Origin: an uncultured Christensenella sp.
Lineage (GTDB): Bacteria; Bacillota; Clostridia; Christensenellales; Pumilibacteraceae
Direction: 5' to 3'
DNA length: 64,000 bases
NCBI GenBank assembly: GCA_910585955.1
Contig: CAJUGC010000004.1
Span: 62,001 to 126,000 of the forward strand
Below the pieces are notes generated by a model. It was not told the DNA's origin, did no database searches, and saw only the letters and a program-made list of their open reading frames with translations. The position numbers and the translations under genes were made by a program. Shown here in pieces: positions 43,258 to 52,586 of the stretch. Within the stretch, counting starts at the first letter, position 1; the number at the start of each line of letters is the position of its first letter.

Positions 43258-44736
43258 TTAATGCGCGAACATTTGGACTTTACCTTCTATCCACGAATCG
43301 AAATACCCTTTAAGTTCGCGCGAAGCGGTCTTTTCAAAGCACGCGATGAGATTGTCGGGCTTTGCTATTTTAAGACGGTTTTCCGAGCAATAGGTCTTGA
43401 GAGAACCGAAGAAGTTGTCGTCCCCTATCATGCGGCGAAGATTGTCGAACATAAGTTGCCCCTTTACATAGGTCATATAAGTATATTCCATGGCGTTGGC
43501 ATATTCGGCAAGCGTTCTGTCCATAGACGTATCCGCGCCCACTCCCGGCTTATAAAGCTCTATATACAGCAGGTACGACGTCATAGCGTCGGAAATCCTC
43601 TTTTCGAAATCGACCTCGTAATCGGGGCAAAGTTTGTAAAAGAGCGAAGTCGAGTATTCGGCAAGCGCCTCGTCGAGCCATGCGTAATCGACTTCGTTGT
43701 TGCCCACAATTCCGTACCACCACTGGTGCGCCGTCTCGTGAATTATCGCGTCGATGTAAATCGATTCGTTGAGCTTATCGGAGATCATGACGAAGTTCGG
43801 ATACTCCATTCCGCCCTGAAGGAACGCCGTCTGAGCGACGGTAAAAGTCTCGTACGGATATTCGCCGAACTTATCGGAAAATGTCTTTAAAGCGTCTGCA
43901 GCGGCCTTAAGAGACTTGTCGGGATTCGTGTCCGCATAATAGCAGTACTTTACCGCCGTATTTCCCACCGTCGTTTCCTTACACTCGAACTCGCCGAGAG
44001 TAGCCGCAAAATCGCGCACGGCCTTTGCCTCGGACGTAGCCGTCGTCACGTTTTCCGCGCTCGTCTCCGTAGCCGCGCCCGTACAAGCGATCTTATATTT
44101 GGACGGATACTTGATCGTCACCGAATAATTTGCTATGTCCGTGTAGAACGGATCGCCGTTTGAATAGTAAGGGTCGGTACGATATGCGCCGTCCTCGTAT
44201 ACGCAAAGCACGGGATAAAATCCGCCGAGATTGACGGTTTTTCCCGAATAGCCGAGACGGTGACGCACATTTGCAAGCGTCGTCGTAAAGGCTATTTCAA
44301 CCGTCGTTTTGCCGCCGGGAAGAATTTTATCGGGAAGAGAAACTACGAGAATATCGCTGTCGCTTCCGCCTATCTCGAATTTTGCGTCCTTATCCCCCGT
44401 TTTTACCGACGATACTTTCATATCGCCGTAGCTCTTGCCGTCGGGATAAGCGCTCGTTTCGTCCGTGCTCGCTATCGGAGAAAAGCGCGCGCCCTCGCGA
44501 TATGCCGCGCCGTAGAGGTGGAACGCGAGATCTCCGTGCTCGATCTCGTCACGGTTTATGTAATCGAGACGCAAGCTGCCCGAAAGCGTATGCGTAGCCT
44601 CGTCATACTCGGCTGTTATGGTATATGTCGACAGGTCTTTGGAGACGTCCTCCAAGCCGCCGTCACCGCACGCGGCAAACGCCGTCACACACAGGACGAG
44701 CGCAAGCAATGCGGCGATACGCTTAAAATATTTCAT
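43258..44736 (-). CDS. M1-family zinc metallopeptidase lipoprotein
   Basis: A 492-residue aminopeptidase-like protein. The N-terminus is a lipoprotein signal (LLALVLCVTAFAACGD, with Cys about residue 22), so it is exported and lipid-anchored. A beta-rich N-domain (about 35-230) precedes the catalytic domain: GGMEYPNFVMIS, the zinc site HETAHQWW (about 330-337) and the third ligand in WLDEALAEYS. The C-terminal half of a full M1 enzyme (ERAP-like helical domain) is absent, as in the shorter bacterial M1 proteins. Likely role is peptide trimming outside the membrane. AAAAGGAG precedes the start. Confidence 0.9.
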   Translation of the reverse strand: MKYFKRIAALLALVLCVTAFAACGDGGLEDVSKDLSTYTITAEYDEATHTLSGSLRLDYINRDEIEHGDLAFHLYGAAYREGARFSPIASTDETSAYPDGKSYGDMKVSSVKTGDKDAKFEIGGSDSDILVVSLPDKILPGGKTTVEIAFTTTLANVRHRLGYSGKTVNLGGFYPVLCVYEDGAYRTDPYYSNGDPFYTDIANYSVTIKYPSKYKIACTGAATETSAENVTTATSEAKAVRDFAATLGEFECKETTVGNTAVKYCYYADTNPDKSLKAAADALKTFSDKFGEYPYETFTVAQTAFLQGGMEYPNFVMISDKLNESIYIDAIIHETAHQWWYGIVGNNEVDYAWLDEALAEYSTSLFYKLCPDYEVDFEKRISDAMTSYLLYIELYKPGVGADTSMDRTLAEYANAMEYTYMTYVKGQLMFDNLRRMIGDDNFFGSLKTYCSENRLKIAKPDNLIACFEKTASRELKGYFDSWIEGKVQMFAH

Positions 44737-45183
44737 GTGGTTAGCTCCTTTTATTGCTGTTTGTATATCTGTATGCGGAGCTTAAAATATTTATGCTATT
44801 GCGCTTTTTGAGAAAAGGTGCGAAAAAAGAATTTTCGGGGCTTTTCAGATTAACAGTCCGGATTGCTTTGCTTGCGCTCGCAATGACGAAGGAAGAGGCG
44901 GTCGAATTTAGGGCTTGCCCTATGAACCCTTTTTAGAGGTTGTGGATTTCCATAGAAATAGACAACAGGCTTTTTTAGTAGTGCCGACAGCTTGCTGTCG
45001 GGTCTGACTACTCATCCGACACGGCAGCCGCACTTCGTGCTTCGTGCCGTGCCACCTTCCCCGGCAAGGGAAAGCTTTATTAAGGATAACAATCCCCTCA
45101 GTTTGTTTAGCAAACAGCTCCCCTTGCTAAGGGGAGCCTTTTTCTAAGGTTTAAGTGCGGATACCAAACGGCTTAGATGCGAG
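44737..45183. repeat. Composite intergenic repeat block downstream of the topoisomerase A gene
   Basis: No gene is seen. It holds the GATTGCTT...CGCAATGACG inverted repeat (about 44860-44885), a degenerate CCTTTAAA-type module (about 44910-44945), the CACGGC/GCCGTG plus CCACCTTCC module (about 45010-45082), R1 copy d (45090-45143; variable stem GTTTG-tttag-CAAAC) and the GGCTTAGATGCGAG module (45170-45183), which touches the stop codon of the next gene. Confidence 0.75.
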
Positions 45184-47625
45184 TTACTTTAGGTTGGAGA
45201 CTTTGTCGTTGTAGATAAGCCCGCCGGAGACAAGCATTTTGCCTTTCAAAAGCGCTTTTCCGCAGTGAGTACGGTTTTCTATGGGGAAGTTTTCGGTGGA
45301 GAACGCAGTCATATAGCCGTCTTCCATGACGAGCACAACCTTATAAGGAAGCGTGACGTAGGACGCGAACACGAGTTCCCCGCCGTTTTTTCCGAAGTCT
45401 ATGATCTTTACGCCCTTACGATAGCGGCTCATTATGTCGAGCTGAGCGACGAGCACTCGCTTTGTAAAGCTCCTGTTTGTGAGCAGGGCTATTTCGCCGT
45501 CGCCGTTTACCTGACCTATAAACACGCACTTATCGCCGTCGGCGAGCTGTATGCCCTTGACGCCGCCCGCCACTCTGCCCTGAAGCGGAATGTCGCTCAT
45601 ATCTGCGTTTAGGCACATACCGCTCTTTGTGACGAACATGAGCGTGCAATCGTGTCTTTCCGGCTCGACTGCGAGCACTTCGTCCCCCTCGCGGATCTTG
45701 ACCGCCTGGAACGACGACTTGACTACGCCGTACTCGCTCCATGCCGAGCGTTTCACCATGCCGTCGCGCGTATAGAATAAGAGATTCCCTTTCGGCAACG
45801 TGTCCATAAGCGGCACGGCGTAAACGATTTTTTCTCCCTTTATCGCATCCTTTACGACTTTGCCGACGGGAGCGCCCTTTTCGCGCCACTTGCCGTCGGG
45901 CAGACTGTCCACATCGAGCTTATAACAGTTTCCGAGATTCGTGAAACAGTAGAGCGTTTCGTCGCTCTTCGTCTTGACGATTATCGGACAGATCTCGCTT
46001 CCCGTAGACGAGTCTGTAAAATCCTTGGTAGCCATAGAGAAATTACGCACGAGCATTTTCTTTATATTCCCGAGAGAGTTTACGCAGACCACATAATTTT
46101 CCACAGGCTTTTCGTCGTCCTCGCTCGGCACGGTATAGTCGTCTACGGACTTTAAGATAGTCGTCTTGCGGTTTTCCTTGTACGCCTTGCGTATTTGCAA
46201 AAGCTCGGACTTGACAAGCTCCATCTGGAGTTTTTTAGACGCGACGATGGCGCTGAGTTTCTGTATAAGCGCCTTGACCTCGGCAAGCTCCTTTTCGAGC
46301 TTGTACACCTCGAGATGAGTAAGACGCGCGAGCCGCAAGTCGAGTATGGCTTGAGCTTGGCGCTCGGAAAGTTCGAAGCGGCGGCGCAAGTTCTCCCTCG
46401 CCTCGGAAGTGGACTGACTGTTTTTGATTATCTTAATGACTTCGTCGATATTCTTAACGGCAATGACAAGTCCTTCGAGTATGTGCTCTCGCTCCTTTGC
46501 CGCGTCGAGTTCGTAACGGGTTCGGCGAAGTATGACGTCGCGTTGGTAGTTGACATAGTATGCGATTATATCCAAAAGTCCCATTTGCTGGGGCTTGCCG
46601 TCGGCGATAGCAACCATGTTTATGCCGTAGGAAATCGACAGATTCGTATGCTTGAACAGCAGTTCGATTATCGGCTTGGGATCGCAGTCCTTTTTAATCT
46701 TTATGACGGCGCGCATACCGTTTCTGTCCGACTCGTCGGTTATTTCGGCTATGCCCGAAAGCACTCCCTTCTTGTCCTCGCGAACTTTGAGTATGCTCTC
46801 GAGAAGCGAAGATTTATTTACTCCGAAAGGAAGCTCGTCTATGACTATGAGCCGCTTTTCGTTTTCTCCTCGCTCTATATGAAGGCGCGAGCGTATCATT
46901 ATTTTGCCCTTGCCCGTTTCGTATGCCTTTTCAAGCTCGTTCGGTATTATATAACCGCCGCTCGGGAAATCGGGACCTTTTATTATCTTCATCATGTCGG
47001 CGAGCTTTATGCGCGTATTGTCGATGTATGCGATAACGCCGTCGATACTCTCCATGAGGTTATGCGGCGGAATATTGGTCGCAAGTCCGACGGCTATGCC
47101 CGTAGCTCCGTTTACGAGAAGATTGGGAAAACGTCCGGGAAGCATATCGGGTTCCATGCGCGTATCGTCGAAGTTGCACGACCAACGCACGGTGTTCTTT
47201 TCGAGATCGCGCAGAAGTTCCAAGGCAAGCGGGGTCATTCTGACCTCAGTATAACGCATTGCCGCCGCGCCGTCGCCGTCGATCGAACCGAAGTTTCCGT
47301 GACCGTCCACAAGGCAAGCCCCCATTGAAAAAGGCTGAGCCATGCGCACCATTGCGTAATATATGGAACTGTCGCCGTGCGGATGATATTTACCGAGACA
47401 ATCGCCGACTACGCGCGCGGACTTTCTGTACGGCTTGTCGGGAGTTATGCCTAGCTCATGCATCGTATAGAGTATGCGTCGCTGAACGGGCTTAAGTCCG
47501 TCCTCTACTCGCGGCAAAGCTCTGTCGAGAATGACGTGTTCCGAGTAAGGGATCATGGAATCGTGCATGACGTCTTCCATGGTCTTTACGATTATCTTTT
47601 GAGCGGTGGTTTCTTTTTCTTCCAT
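45184..47625 (-). CDS. Type IIA DNA topoisomerase subunit A (gyrase/topoisomerase IV)
   Basis: An 813-residue breakage-reunion subunit. The winged-helix region reads [42 protein letters not shown] and [15 protein letters not shown] with the catalytic Tyr; [23 protein letters not shown] follows. The C-terminal beta-pinwheel (from about residue 500) has [20 protein letters not shown] and related blades. I do not see the gyrase-defining GyrA-box Q..RGG.G, which favours topoisomerase IV (ParC) over gyrase, but sequence in the core resembles GyrA too. The ATG at 47623 has GAGGAG upstream; the frame runs 96 codons further through repeats and is rejected. Partner subunit B lies upstream on the same strand. 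Confidence 0.9.
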   Translation of the reverse strand: MEEKETTAQKIIVKTMEDVMHDSMIPYSEHVILDRALPRVEDGLKPVQRRILYTMHELGITPDKPYRKSARVVGDCLGKYHPHGDSSIYYAMVRMAQPFSMGACLVDGHGNFGSIDGDGAAAMRYTEVRMTPLALELLRDLEKNTVRWSCNFDDTRMEPDMLPGRFPNLLVNGATGIAVGLATNIPPHNLMESIDGVIAYIDNTRIKLADMMKIIKGPDFPSGGYIIPNELEKAYETGKGKIMIRSRLHIERGENEKRLIVIDELPFGVNKSSLLESILKVREDKKGVLSGIAEITDESDRNGMRAVIKIKKDCDPKPIIELLFKHTNLSISYGINMVAIADGKPQQMGLLDIIAYYVNYQRDVILRRTRYELDAAKEREHILEGLVIAVKNIDEVIKIIKNSQSTSEARENLRRRFELSERQAQAILDLRLARLTHLEVYKLEKELAEVKALIQKLSAIVASKKLQMELVKSELLQIRKAYKENRKTTILKSVDDYTVPSEDDEKPVENYVVCVNSLGNIKKMLVRNFSMATKDFTDSSTGSEICPIIVKTKSDETLYCFTNLGNCYKLDVDSLPDGKWREKGAPVGKVVKDAIKGEKIVYAVPLMDTLPKGNLLFYTRDGMVKRSAWSEYGVVKSSFQAVKIREGDEVLAVEPERHDCTLMFVTKSGMCLNADMSDIPLQGRVAGGVKGIQLADGDKCVFIGQVNGDGEIALLTNRSFTKRVLVAQLDIMSRYRKGVKIIDFGKNGGELVFASYVTLPYKVVLVMEDGYMTAFSTENFPIENRTHCGKALLKGKMLVSGGLIYNDKVSNLK

Positions 47626-48144
47626 AAACGGTCTCCTCTTCTTTTTTAACGAAAAAAGTAAGCAAAAACGAATTTGTTTGCGCCTTTCGGAAAGGTGCAG
47701 GAAAAGATTTTTTTGCCGAGGGGCAAGAACTTGTTTTTCGCGAAAGAAATGTTTCGCACATTGTTTGCGCCTTTTTCGGAAAGGTGCGCCGAAAAAATAT
47801 TTTTCGCGCAAATGAAGCTTTGCGCACATTGTTTGCGCCTTTTTTGGAAAAGGCGCCCCAAAAACACAAGATGAGGGGAATTTTCGACTATTCCCCTCCT
47901 TCTTGACTACCACCCCTTTAAACGATTCAGGGCTTCGCCCTAAAAACCCTTTTTAAAGGTTTGGAATTAGAATAGAAGAAGTAACAGTCTTTTTAAGAAT
48001 AACAATCCCCTCAGTCACTCGTTCCTCGTGACAGCTCCCCCTACTACGGGGAGCCTTTTTTAAGGATTAAGTACGGACACCTTAACGGCTTAGATGCGAG
48101 TTAGGCGGGTGTCTACCGACGAGTTACAAGTCAGATATAAGCCC
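47626..48144. repeat. Composite intergenic repeat block between the topoisomerase genes
   Basis: No gene is seen. Three successive GCGCC-type hairpins with GCGAAAGAA/GCGCAAATG spacers (about 47675-47860) look like a module amplified in place. The AGGGGAAT/ATTCCCCT hairpin, the CCTTTAAA/TTTAAAGG module, R1 copy e (48003-48061) and GGCTTAGATGCGAG follow. Position 47832-47965 is nearly identical to 42861-42990. Confidence 0.8.
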
Positions 48145-50103
48145 TCAGGACTGTTGTTTGAAGGTGTCTTCGCGGTTGAAGTTTGCGTGTTCGACGATGT
48201 AGGTTTTGCGGAGTTCGACCATATCGCCCATAAGAGTGGAAACGAGCATTTCGGCTTCGGCGGCGTCCTCGATAGTGACCTGCACAAGCGTACGTTTTTC
48301 GGGGTTCATAGTAGTTTCCCAAAGCTGTTCGGCGTTCATTTCCCCGAGTCCCTTATAGCGTTGCACCTCGGCGCCTCTTCCGTACTTGGGCTTAATCTTT
48401 TCAAGCTCGGCGTCGTCGTAGACATACTCCGCCTTATCCTTTTTCGCTATGCGGTAAAGCGGCGGAAGCCCTATATAGACGTGACCTTCCTTGATGAGAT
48501 CTTTCATATATCTGAAGAAGAACGTGAGAAGGATCGCGCGGATATGCGCTCCGTCCTGGTCCGCGTCGGAAAGAATGATGACTTTATGATAGTTGAGATT
48601 GTCGACGTTGAAGTCCTCGCCTATCCCGCTGCCGAGCGCGGAAATAATCGTACGGATCTCCTCGTTTGCAAGCACCTGGTCGATACGTTTTTTCTCGGCG
48701 TTTAAGGGCTTGCCTCTGAGCGGCAAAATCGCTTGAAAGGAACGGTTTCTCGCCTGCTTTGCCGTGCCGCCCGCCGAGTCGCCCTCGACTATGAAAAGCT
48801 CGTTTTTCTCGGGCTTTTTGCCGCTGCAACTCGAGAGCTTGCCGACGAGATTGAAATTTTCGATACTGTTTTTGGCGCGGGTTATCTCCTTTTCCTTGCG
48901 CGCGGCTTCGCGAACCTTTGCCGCAAGCAGCGCTTTTTTGAGAATAGCATCGGTTATGTCCTTATTCTCGGGTCGAGAGAGAAGCGCTCCGAGTTCCGCG
49001 CTTGTTATAGCGTCTATGGCTATGCGGGCTTCGGGATTTCCGAGCTTTGTCTTGGTCTGACCCTCAAACTGAATGTTCTGCATTTGCACGGACATTACAG
49101 CCGTAAGTCCCTCGCGGAAATCGTCGCCGAGCAGGTTGTCGTCCTTGTCCTTGAGCATACCCGTCTTGCGCGCAAGATCGTTCATAACTTTCGTGAGTGC
49201 GGATTTGAAACCCGTTTCGTGCGTGCCGCCCTCCGTCGTCGGAATATTGTTGACGTAGGAGAAAATGCTTTCCGTATACGCGTCCGTATACTGAAGCGCA
49301 AGTTCCATGGAAATGTTGTCTTTACTGCCCGAAATGACTATCGGTTCGGGAAAGAGCGGATTTTTGGTCTCGTTAAGATACTTTACGAAGTCTATGAGTC
49401 CGCCCTCATAGCAATATTCGCGGGTAAGATAGCCGTTGCCGTGAGGGACGCGCTCGTCCGTCAGAATTATGCGCGCGCCCTTATTGAGGAACGCAAGCTC
49501 CTTAAGACGACGGGAAATGACTTCTATATTGAAATTGACGGTTTCGAAAATACGCTTGTCCGGCTTGAAACGCACGAACGAGCCGTGCTTGTCCGTCTTT
49601 TCGCCTGTGTCGATAAGGTGATATTTGACAAGTCCGCCCTTTACGTCGCCGCCCTCTTCGAGAGCCTTCGACTCGAATTCCATTCGATATGTCGTACCGT
49701 TTTTGTACACTTCGACGGTAAGCCATTCCGACAATGCGTTCGTGACCGACGCGCCTACGCCGTGAAGTCCGCCCGAATGTGCGTAGTTCTCGTTGTTGAA
49801 CTTTCCGCCTGCGTGCAGCTGCGTAAAGACAACCTCTACGCCCGACACTCCGAGTTGAGGATGCACGTCTACGGGTATACCTCTGCCGTCGTCCTCCACG
49901 GAAGCGGAACCGTCCGCATAAACCGTAACATATATCGTCTTACCGAAGCCGTTTGCAATCTCGTCCATTGAGTTGTCGACTATTTCCCAAAGTATATGGT
50001 GAAGTCCCTTCACGCCGGTCGTGCCGATGTACATACCGGGTCTTAAACGTACGGCGTCGAGCCCCTCGAGAACCTTTATATTGGAAGCGCTGTAATTATG
50101 CAT
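48145..50103 (-). CDS. Type IIA DNA topoisomerase subunit B (gyrase/topoisomerase IV)
   Basis: A 652-residue ATPase subunit. GHKL domain: EIVDNSMDEIANG, DDGRGIPVDVH, HAGGKF and GGLHGVGASVTNALSEWL (about 40-120). Toprim domain: FIVEGDSAGGTAKQARNR (about 435) and the metal site ILSDADQDGAHIR (about 515). Closing segment YKGLGEMNAEQLWETTM. Length without the E. coli GyrB insertion and the ParE-like transducer favour topoisomerase IV, but clostridial gyrase-like sets vary. GAGG precedes ATG 50101-50103; an ATG eleven codons earlier lacks a ribosome binding site. Its transcript starts at the promoter near 50215. Confidence 0.92.
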   Translation of the reverse strand: MHNYSASNIKVLEGLDAVRLRPGMYIGTTGVKGLHHILWEIVDNSMDEIANGFGKTIYVTVYADGSASVEDDGRGIPVDVHPQLGVSGVEVVFTQLHAGGKFNNENYAHSGGLHGVGASVTNALSEWLTVEVYKNGTTYRMEFESKALEEGGDVKGGLVKYHLIDTGEKTDKHGSFVRFKPDKRIFETVNFNIEVISRRLKELAFLNKGARIILTDERVPHGNGYLTREYCYEGGLIDFVKYLNETKNPLFPEPIVISGSKDNISMELALQYTDAYTESIFSYVNNIPTTEGGTHETGFKSALTKVMNDLARKTGMLKDKDDNLLGDDFREGLTAVMSVQMQNIQFEGQTKTKLGNPEARIAIDAITSAELGALLSRPENKDITDAILKKALLAAKVREAARKEKEITRAKNSIENFNLVGKLSSCSGKKPEKNELFIVEGDSAGGTAKQARNRSFQAILPLRGKPLNAEKKRIDQVLANEEIRTIISALGSGIGEDFNVDNLNYHKVIILSDADQDGAHIRAILLTFFFRYMKDLIKEGHVYIGLPPLYRIAKKDKAEYVYDDAELEKIKPKYGRGAEVQRYKGLGEMNAEQLWETTMNPEKRTLVQVTIEDAAEAEMLVSTLMGDMVELRKTYIVEHANFNREDTFKQQS

Positions 50104-50214
50104 ATCCTCTCTCCTAAACTCGTCCTTGCCATTCATTCGGCTATTAAAGCGAAAAAGCGATTTTCTTTTAACCGATCGGGGATCTTAACCCCGCGAGCAA
50201 TTTTTCTCGCTCTC

Positions 50215-50243
50215 ATTGTAGCACATTTTGTCGTTTAAGACAA
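50215..50243 (-). promoter_or_regulatory. Promoter of the topoisomerase B gene
   Basis: Minus strand TTGTCT (50238-50243), 17 bases, TACAAT (50215-50220). The leader of about 100 bases can form two small hairpins (GCGAG/CTCGC near 50195-50212 and GGGG/CCCC near 50178-50192). Confidence 0.65.
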
Positions 50244-50263
50244 CCGTTTTAATAGATATTTAT

Positions 50264-50295
50264 GCAAAAAATTTCTCCGTTTTCACGGAGAAATT
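50264..50295 (-). terminator. Terminator of the serine hydrolase gene
   Basis: An 11-bp perfect stem (50270-50280 with 50285-50295, AATTTCTCCGT type), loop of four, then six T on the minus strand. Confidence 0.8.
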
Positions 50296-50375
50296 GCGAG
50301 AATGAATTGCATATAAATATTTATACAAAAATATGAATAAATATTTGAAAGAAATTTGAAGAATAATTTGAAATT

Positions 50376-50409
50376 AAGGCTCCCCTTGACTCAAAGGGAG
50401 CCTTTTTTT
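50376..50409 (+). repeat. Half copy of hairpin repeat R1 overlapping a stop codon
   Basis: AAGGCTCCC...GGGAGCCTT hairpin and T-run, the second half of R1. The stop codon of the serine hydrolase gene (50391-50393) lies inside it. Confidence 0.75.
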
Positions 50410-51329
50410 AGGTTAATGATTGGGCTATGAAGATTCGGAATGCTTTTTATGAAAGCGAGAACGTCCGAATACACTTCTTCCCTGTTCGTCTCGTTTAAAA
50501 GCTCGTGACGCGCGTTTTCGTAGAGTTTGAGCTCGGGCGAAAGACCGAGACGTTTGAACTTTTCGTAGAGCTTGACGACAAGCTTGCCGTAGCCGCCCAC
50601 GCCGTCGCTTTCGCCGGCGATTATATAGAGCGGCAAATCCTTTCTTATCTTGGAGTTGTCGTCTTTATTTATAGAATCGAGTCCGTTAAACATATAGTAA
50701 TAGAAGCCGTACGAGCACATAAAGTCGCATTTGGGGTCGGTATTATACTTGCCTACCGACTCGACGTCGCGAGACAGCCAGGCGTTGTACCCCTCGGATC
50801 TAAACTTTTTATCGTACTTTTTGAAAGTCATGTTCGCAAACAGTTTACCCGGCTCGTCCCTGTGTTTTTTAAGCTTGCCTTTTGCAAGCCGTCTTCCGAG
50901 CTTGACCGCAAGAGGCGGCTGAAGCGCGCTTCCGCTGAGGATACAGCCGGCTATCTCAGACGTGTCTTTAGTCAGATAGCGTTGCGTGAGGAACGATCCG
51001 TAGCTGTGCCCGAGCACTATGACGGGCAAGCCGTATCTTTCCCTTAAGATGTCGGTAAGTTGCAACAGATCGGACACCGTATTCTCAAAAAGATCGCCTT
51101 CGCCGGCAAGTCCGTAAGCGCCTTCGTCGGTCAGTCCGTGAGCGCGATGGTCGTCGCCGGCGACGATTATGTCGTTCAAATTCATGAACGACGCGAAATC
51201 GTCGTAACGCTCGATATGCTCGACCATGCCGTGAACTATCTGCAATACGGCTTTGGGATCCCGAGTTTCGTCCCAAACGGCATAGGATATGACTTTTCCG
51301 TCATGAGCCGTAAATGTTTCTCTTTTCAT
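50391..51329 (-). CDS. Alpha/beta hydrolase (monoacylglycerol lipase/lysophospholipase type)
   Basis: A 312-residue serine hydrolase. Oxyanion-hole region IVHGMVEHIERYDDFA (near 35), DDHRAHGLT, the nucleophile elbow VLGHSYGSFL (Ser near 110), an acid in IIAGESDGVGG and the catalytic His in ENARHELLNE. These fit the PldB / monoglyceride lipase class. No signal peptide, so it is cytoplasmic or peripheral. GGAGG lies five bases before ATG 51327-51329; an overlapping GTG two codons earlier is unlikely. The last few residues (KKGSL) are encoded by an inserted repeat hairpin. Confidence 0.88.
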   Translation of the reverse strand: MKRETFTAHDGKVISYAVWDETRDPKAVLQIVHGMVEHIERYDDFASFMNLNDIIVAGDDHRAHGLTDEGAYGLAGEGDLFENTVSDLLQLTDILRERYGLPVIVLGHSYGSFLTQRYLTKDTSEIAGCILSGSALQPPLAVKLGRRLAKGKLKKHRDEPGKLFANMTFKKYDKKFRSEGYNAWLSRDVESVGKYNTDPKCDFMCSYGFYYYMFNGLDSINKDDNSKIRKDLPLYIIAGESDGVGGYGKLVVKLYEKFKRLGLSPELKLYENARHELLNETNREEVYSDVLAFIKSIPNLHSPIINLKKGSL

Positions 51330-51449
51330 AGCCACCTCCGTGCTTTACCTCAATATACGTTGTTATTCAACAATATATCGTATTTTGCGCAATATCCGCT
51401 CTATTATAATCATTCGTGACGCATCGATCATAGACAATGCGCCGATTCA

Positions 51450-51478
51450 ATTATATAACAATGCCTTGCGTTTGTCAA
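51450..51478 (-). promoter_or_regulatory. Consensus promoter upstream of the serine hydrolase
   Basis: Minus strand TTGACA (51473-51478), 17 bases, TATAAT (51450-51455), with a leader of about 115 bases. It is divergent from murG. Confidence 0.8.
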
Positions 51479-51524
51479 TACCCAATTTGAACGCAGGGCA
51501 AATTTCGGACGGAGAACGGTAAAA

Positions 51525-52586
51525 ATGAAACGAAAAGTCATTGTCCTCACGGGCGGAGGAACGGCGGGTCACGTCCTGCCGTGTCTTGCGCTTTTGCCCT
51601 ATCTCAAAAGCGTTTTCTCGGAAATACACTTTATCGGCAGCAACAGCGGCTATGAAAAAAAGCTCGTGGGAAACGCCGCGGAATATCACGGTATAGACGC
51701 AGTGAAACTCGCGCGGGGAAATCTCTTCAAAGCCATTCCCGTTCCGTTTAAGCTTTGGAAAGCCAAAAGGCAAGCCGCCGCGCTTTTAAAGGAAATTTCT
51801 CCCGACGCGATATTTTCCAAAGGCGGATATGTCGCCCTCCCCGTAGTGCTCGCCTCGAAAGGCATACCCGTATATCTGCACGAAAGCGACCTTACGATGG
51901 GGCTTGCCAACCGCCTTTCGCTGAAAAAGTGTACGAAGATATTTACCTCGTTCGACACTTACGATCTCGATAAAGCCGTATGTACCGGCTCGCCCATCCG
52001 CCGCTCGATTTACGACGGAAACGCCGAAGCCGCGCGGCGAGAATGCGGGTTCGTCTCGAATAAGCCCGTCCTGCTCGTCATGGGCGGTTCGAGCGGAGCG
52101 AAAGCCGTAAACGAATGTATTTATTCCTGCCTCGACAGACTCCTTAAGACATTCGACATAGTGCATATAACAGGCGAAAAATTCCCGTCCGAAATCAAGC
52201 GTGTAGGATATCGCCCTATCGGATACACCGATCGCATAGAGGACTATCTCGCTCTTTGCGACTACGCCGTTTCCCGCGGCGGCAGCGGCGCGCTGTTCGA
52301 GCTTATGGCGCTTAAAATCCCCACGCTTATAATCCCCCTTCCCAAGGGCGCGTCGCGCGGCGACCAAGTGGACAACGCCGAATATTTCTCGAGCCGAGGC
52401 GCAGCTCTGGTGCTTCCGCAAAACGAAATGGACGCCGAAACACTGCCCCTCGCCATCGAACGGCTCATGAGCGGCAAAGCAGCGCTTAAAGACGGAATGG
52501 ACAAGCTCGGCAAAGCGGACGGCACGAGAGAGATCGCAAAAACCATAATCGCCGAATGTGCCGAAAGGCAGGGAGAGAAAATATGA
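51525..52586 (+). CDS. murG: UDP-GlcNAc:undecaprenyl-PP-MurNAc-pentapeptide GlcNAc transferase
   Basis: MurG makes lipid II at the cytoplasmic face of the membrane. The 353-residue GT-B protein shows VLTGGGTAGHVLPCLALLP at the N-terminus, IFSKGGYVALPVVLA near residue 95, LHESDLTMGLANR, LLVMGGSSGAKAVN near 185 and the donor-site RGGSGALFELMAL with PLPKGASRGDQVDNA. It stands outside any mur/dcw cluster, next to a membrane-anchored protein overlapping by ATGA, so the second gene is probably linked in function or at least in expression. Confidence 0.93.
   Translation: MKRKVIVLTGGGTAGHVLPCLALLPYLKSVFSEIHFIGSNSGYEKKLVGNAAEYHGIDAVKLARGNLFKAIPVPFKLWKAKRQAAALLKEISPDAIFSKGGYVALPVVLASKGIPVYLHESDLTMGLANRLSLKKCTKIFTSFDTYDLDKAVCTGSPIRRSIYDGNAEAARRECGFVSNKPVLLVMGGSSGAKAVNECIYSCLDRLLKTFDIVHITGEKFPSEIKRVGYRPIGYTDRIEDYLALCDYAVSRGGSGALFELMALKIPTLIIPLPKGASRGDQVDNAEYFSSRGAALVLPQNEMDAETLPLAIERLMSGKAALKDGMDKLGKADGTREIAKTIIAECAERQGEKI

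Noticed and set aside
45184..47913. Upstream extension of the topoisomerase A frame by 96 codons
   Set aside because: The extra part reads through intergenic repeat modules and gives the same peptide as the extension of cwlD; GAGGAG supports the start at 47625.
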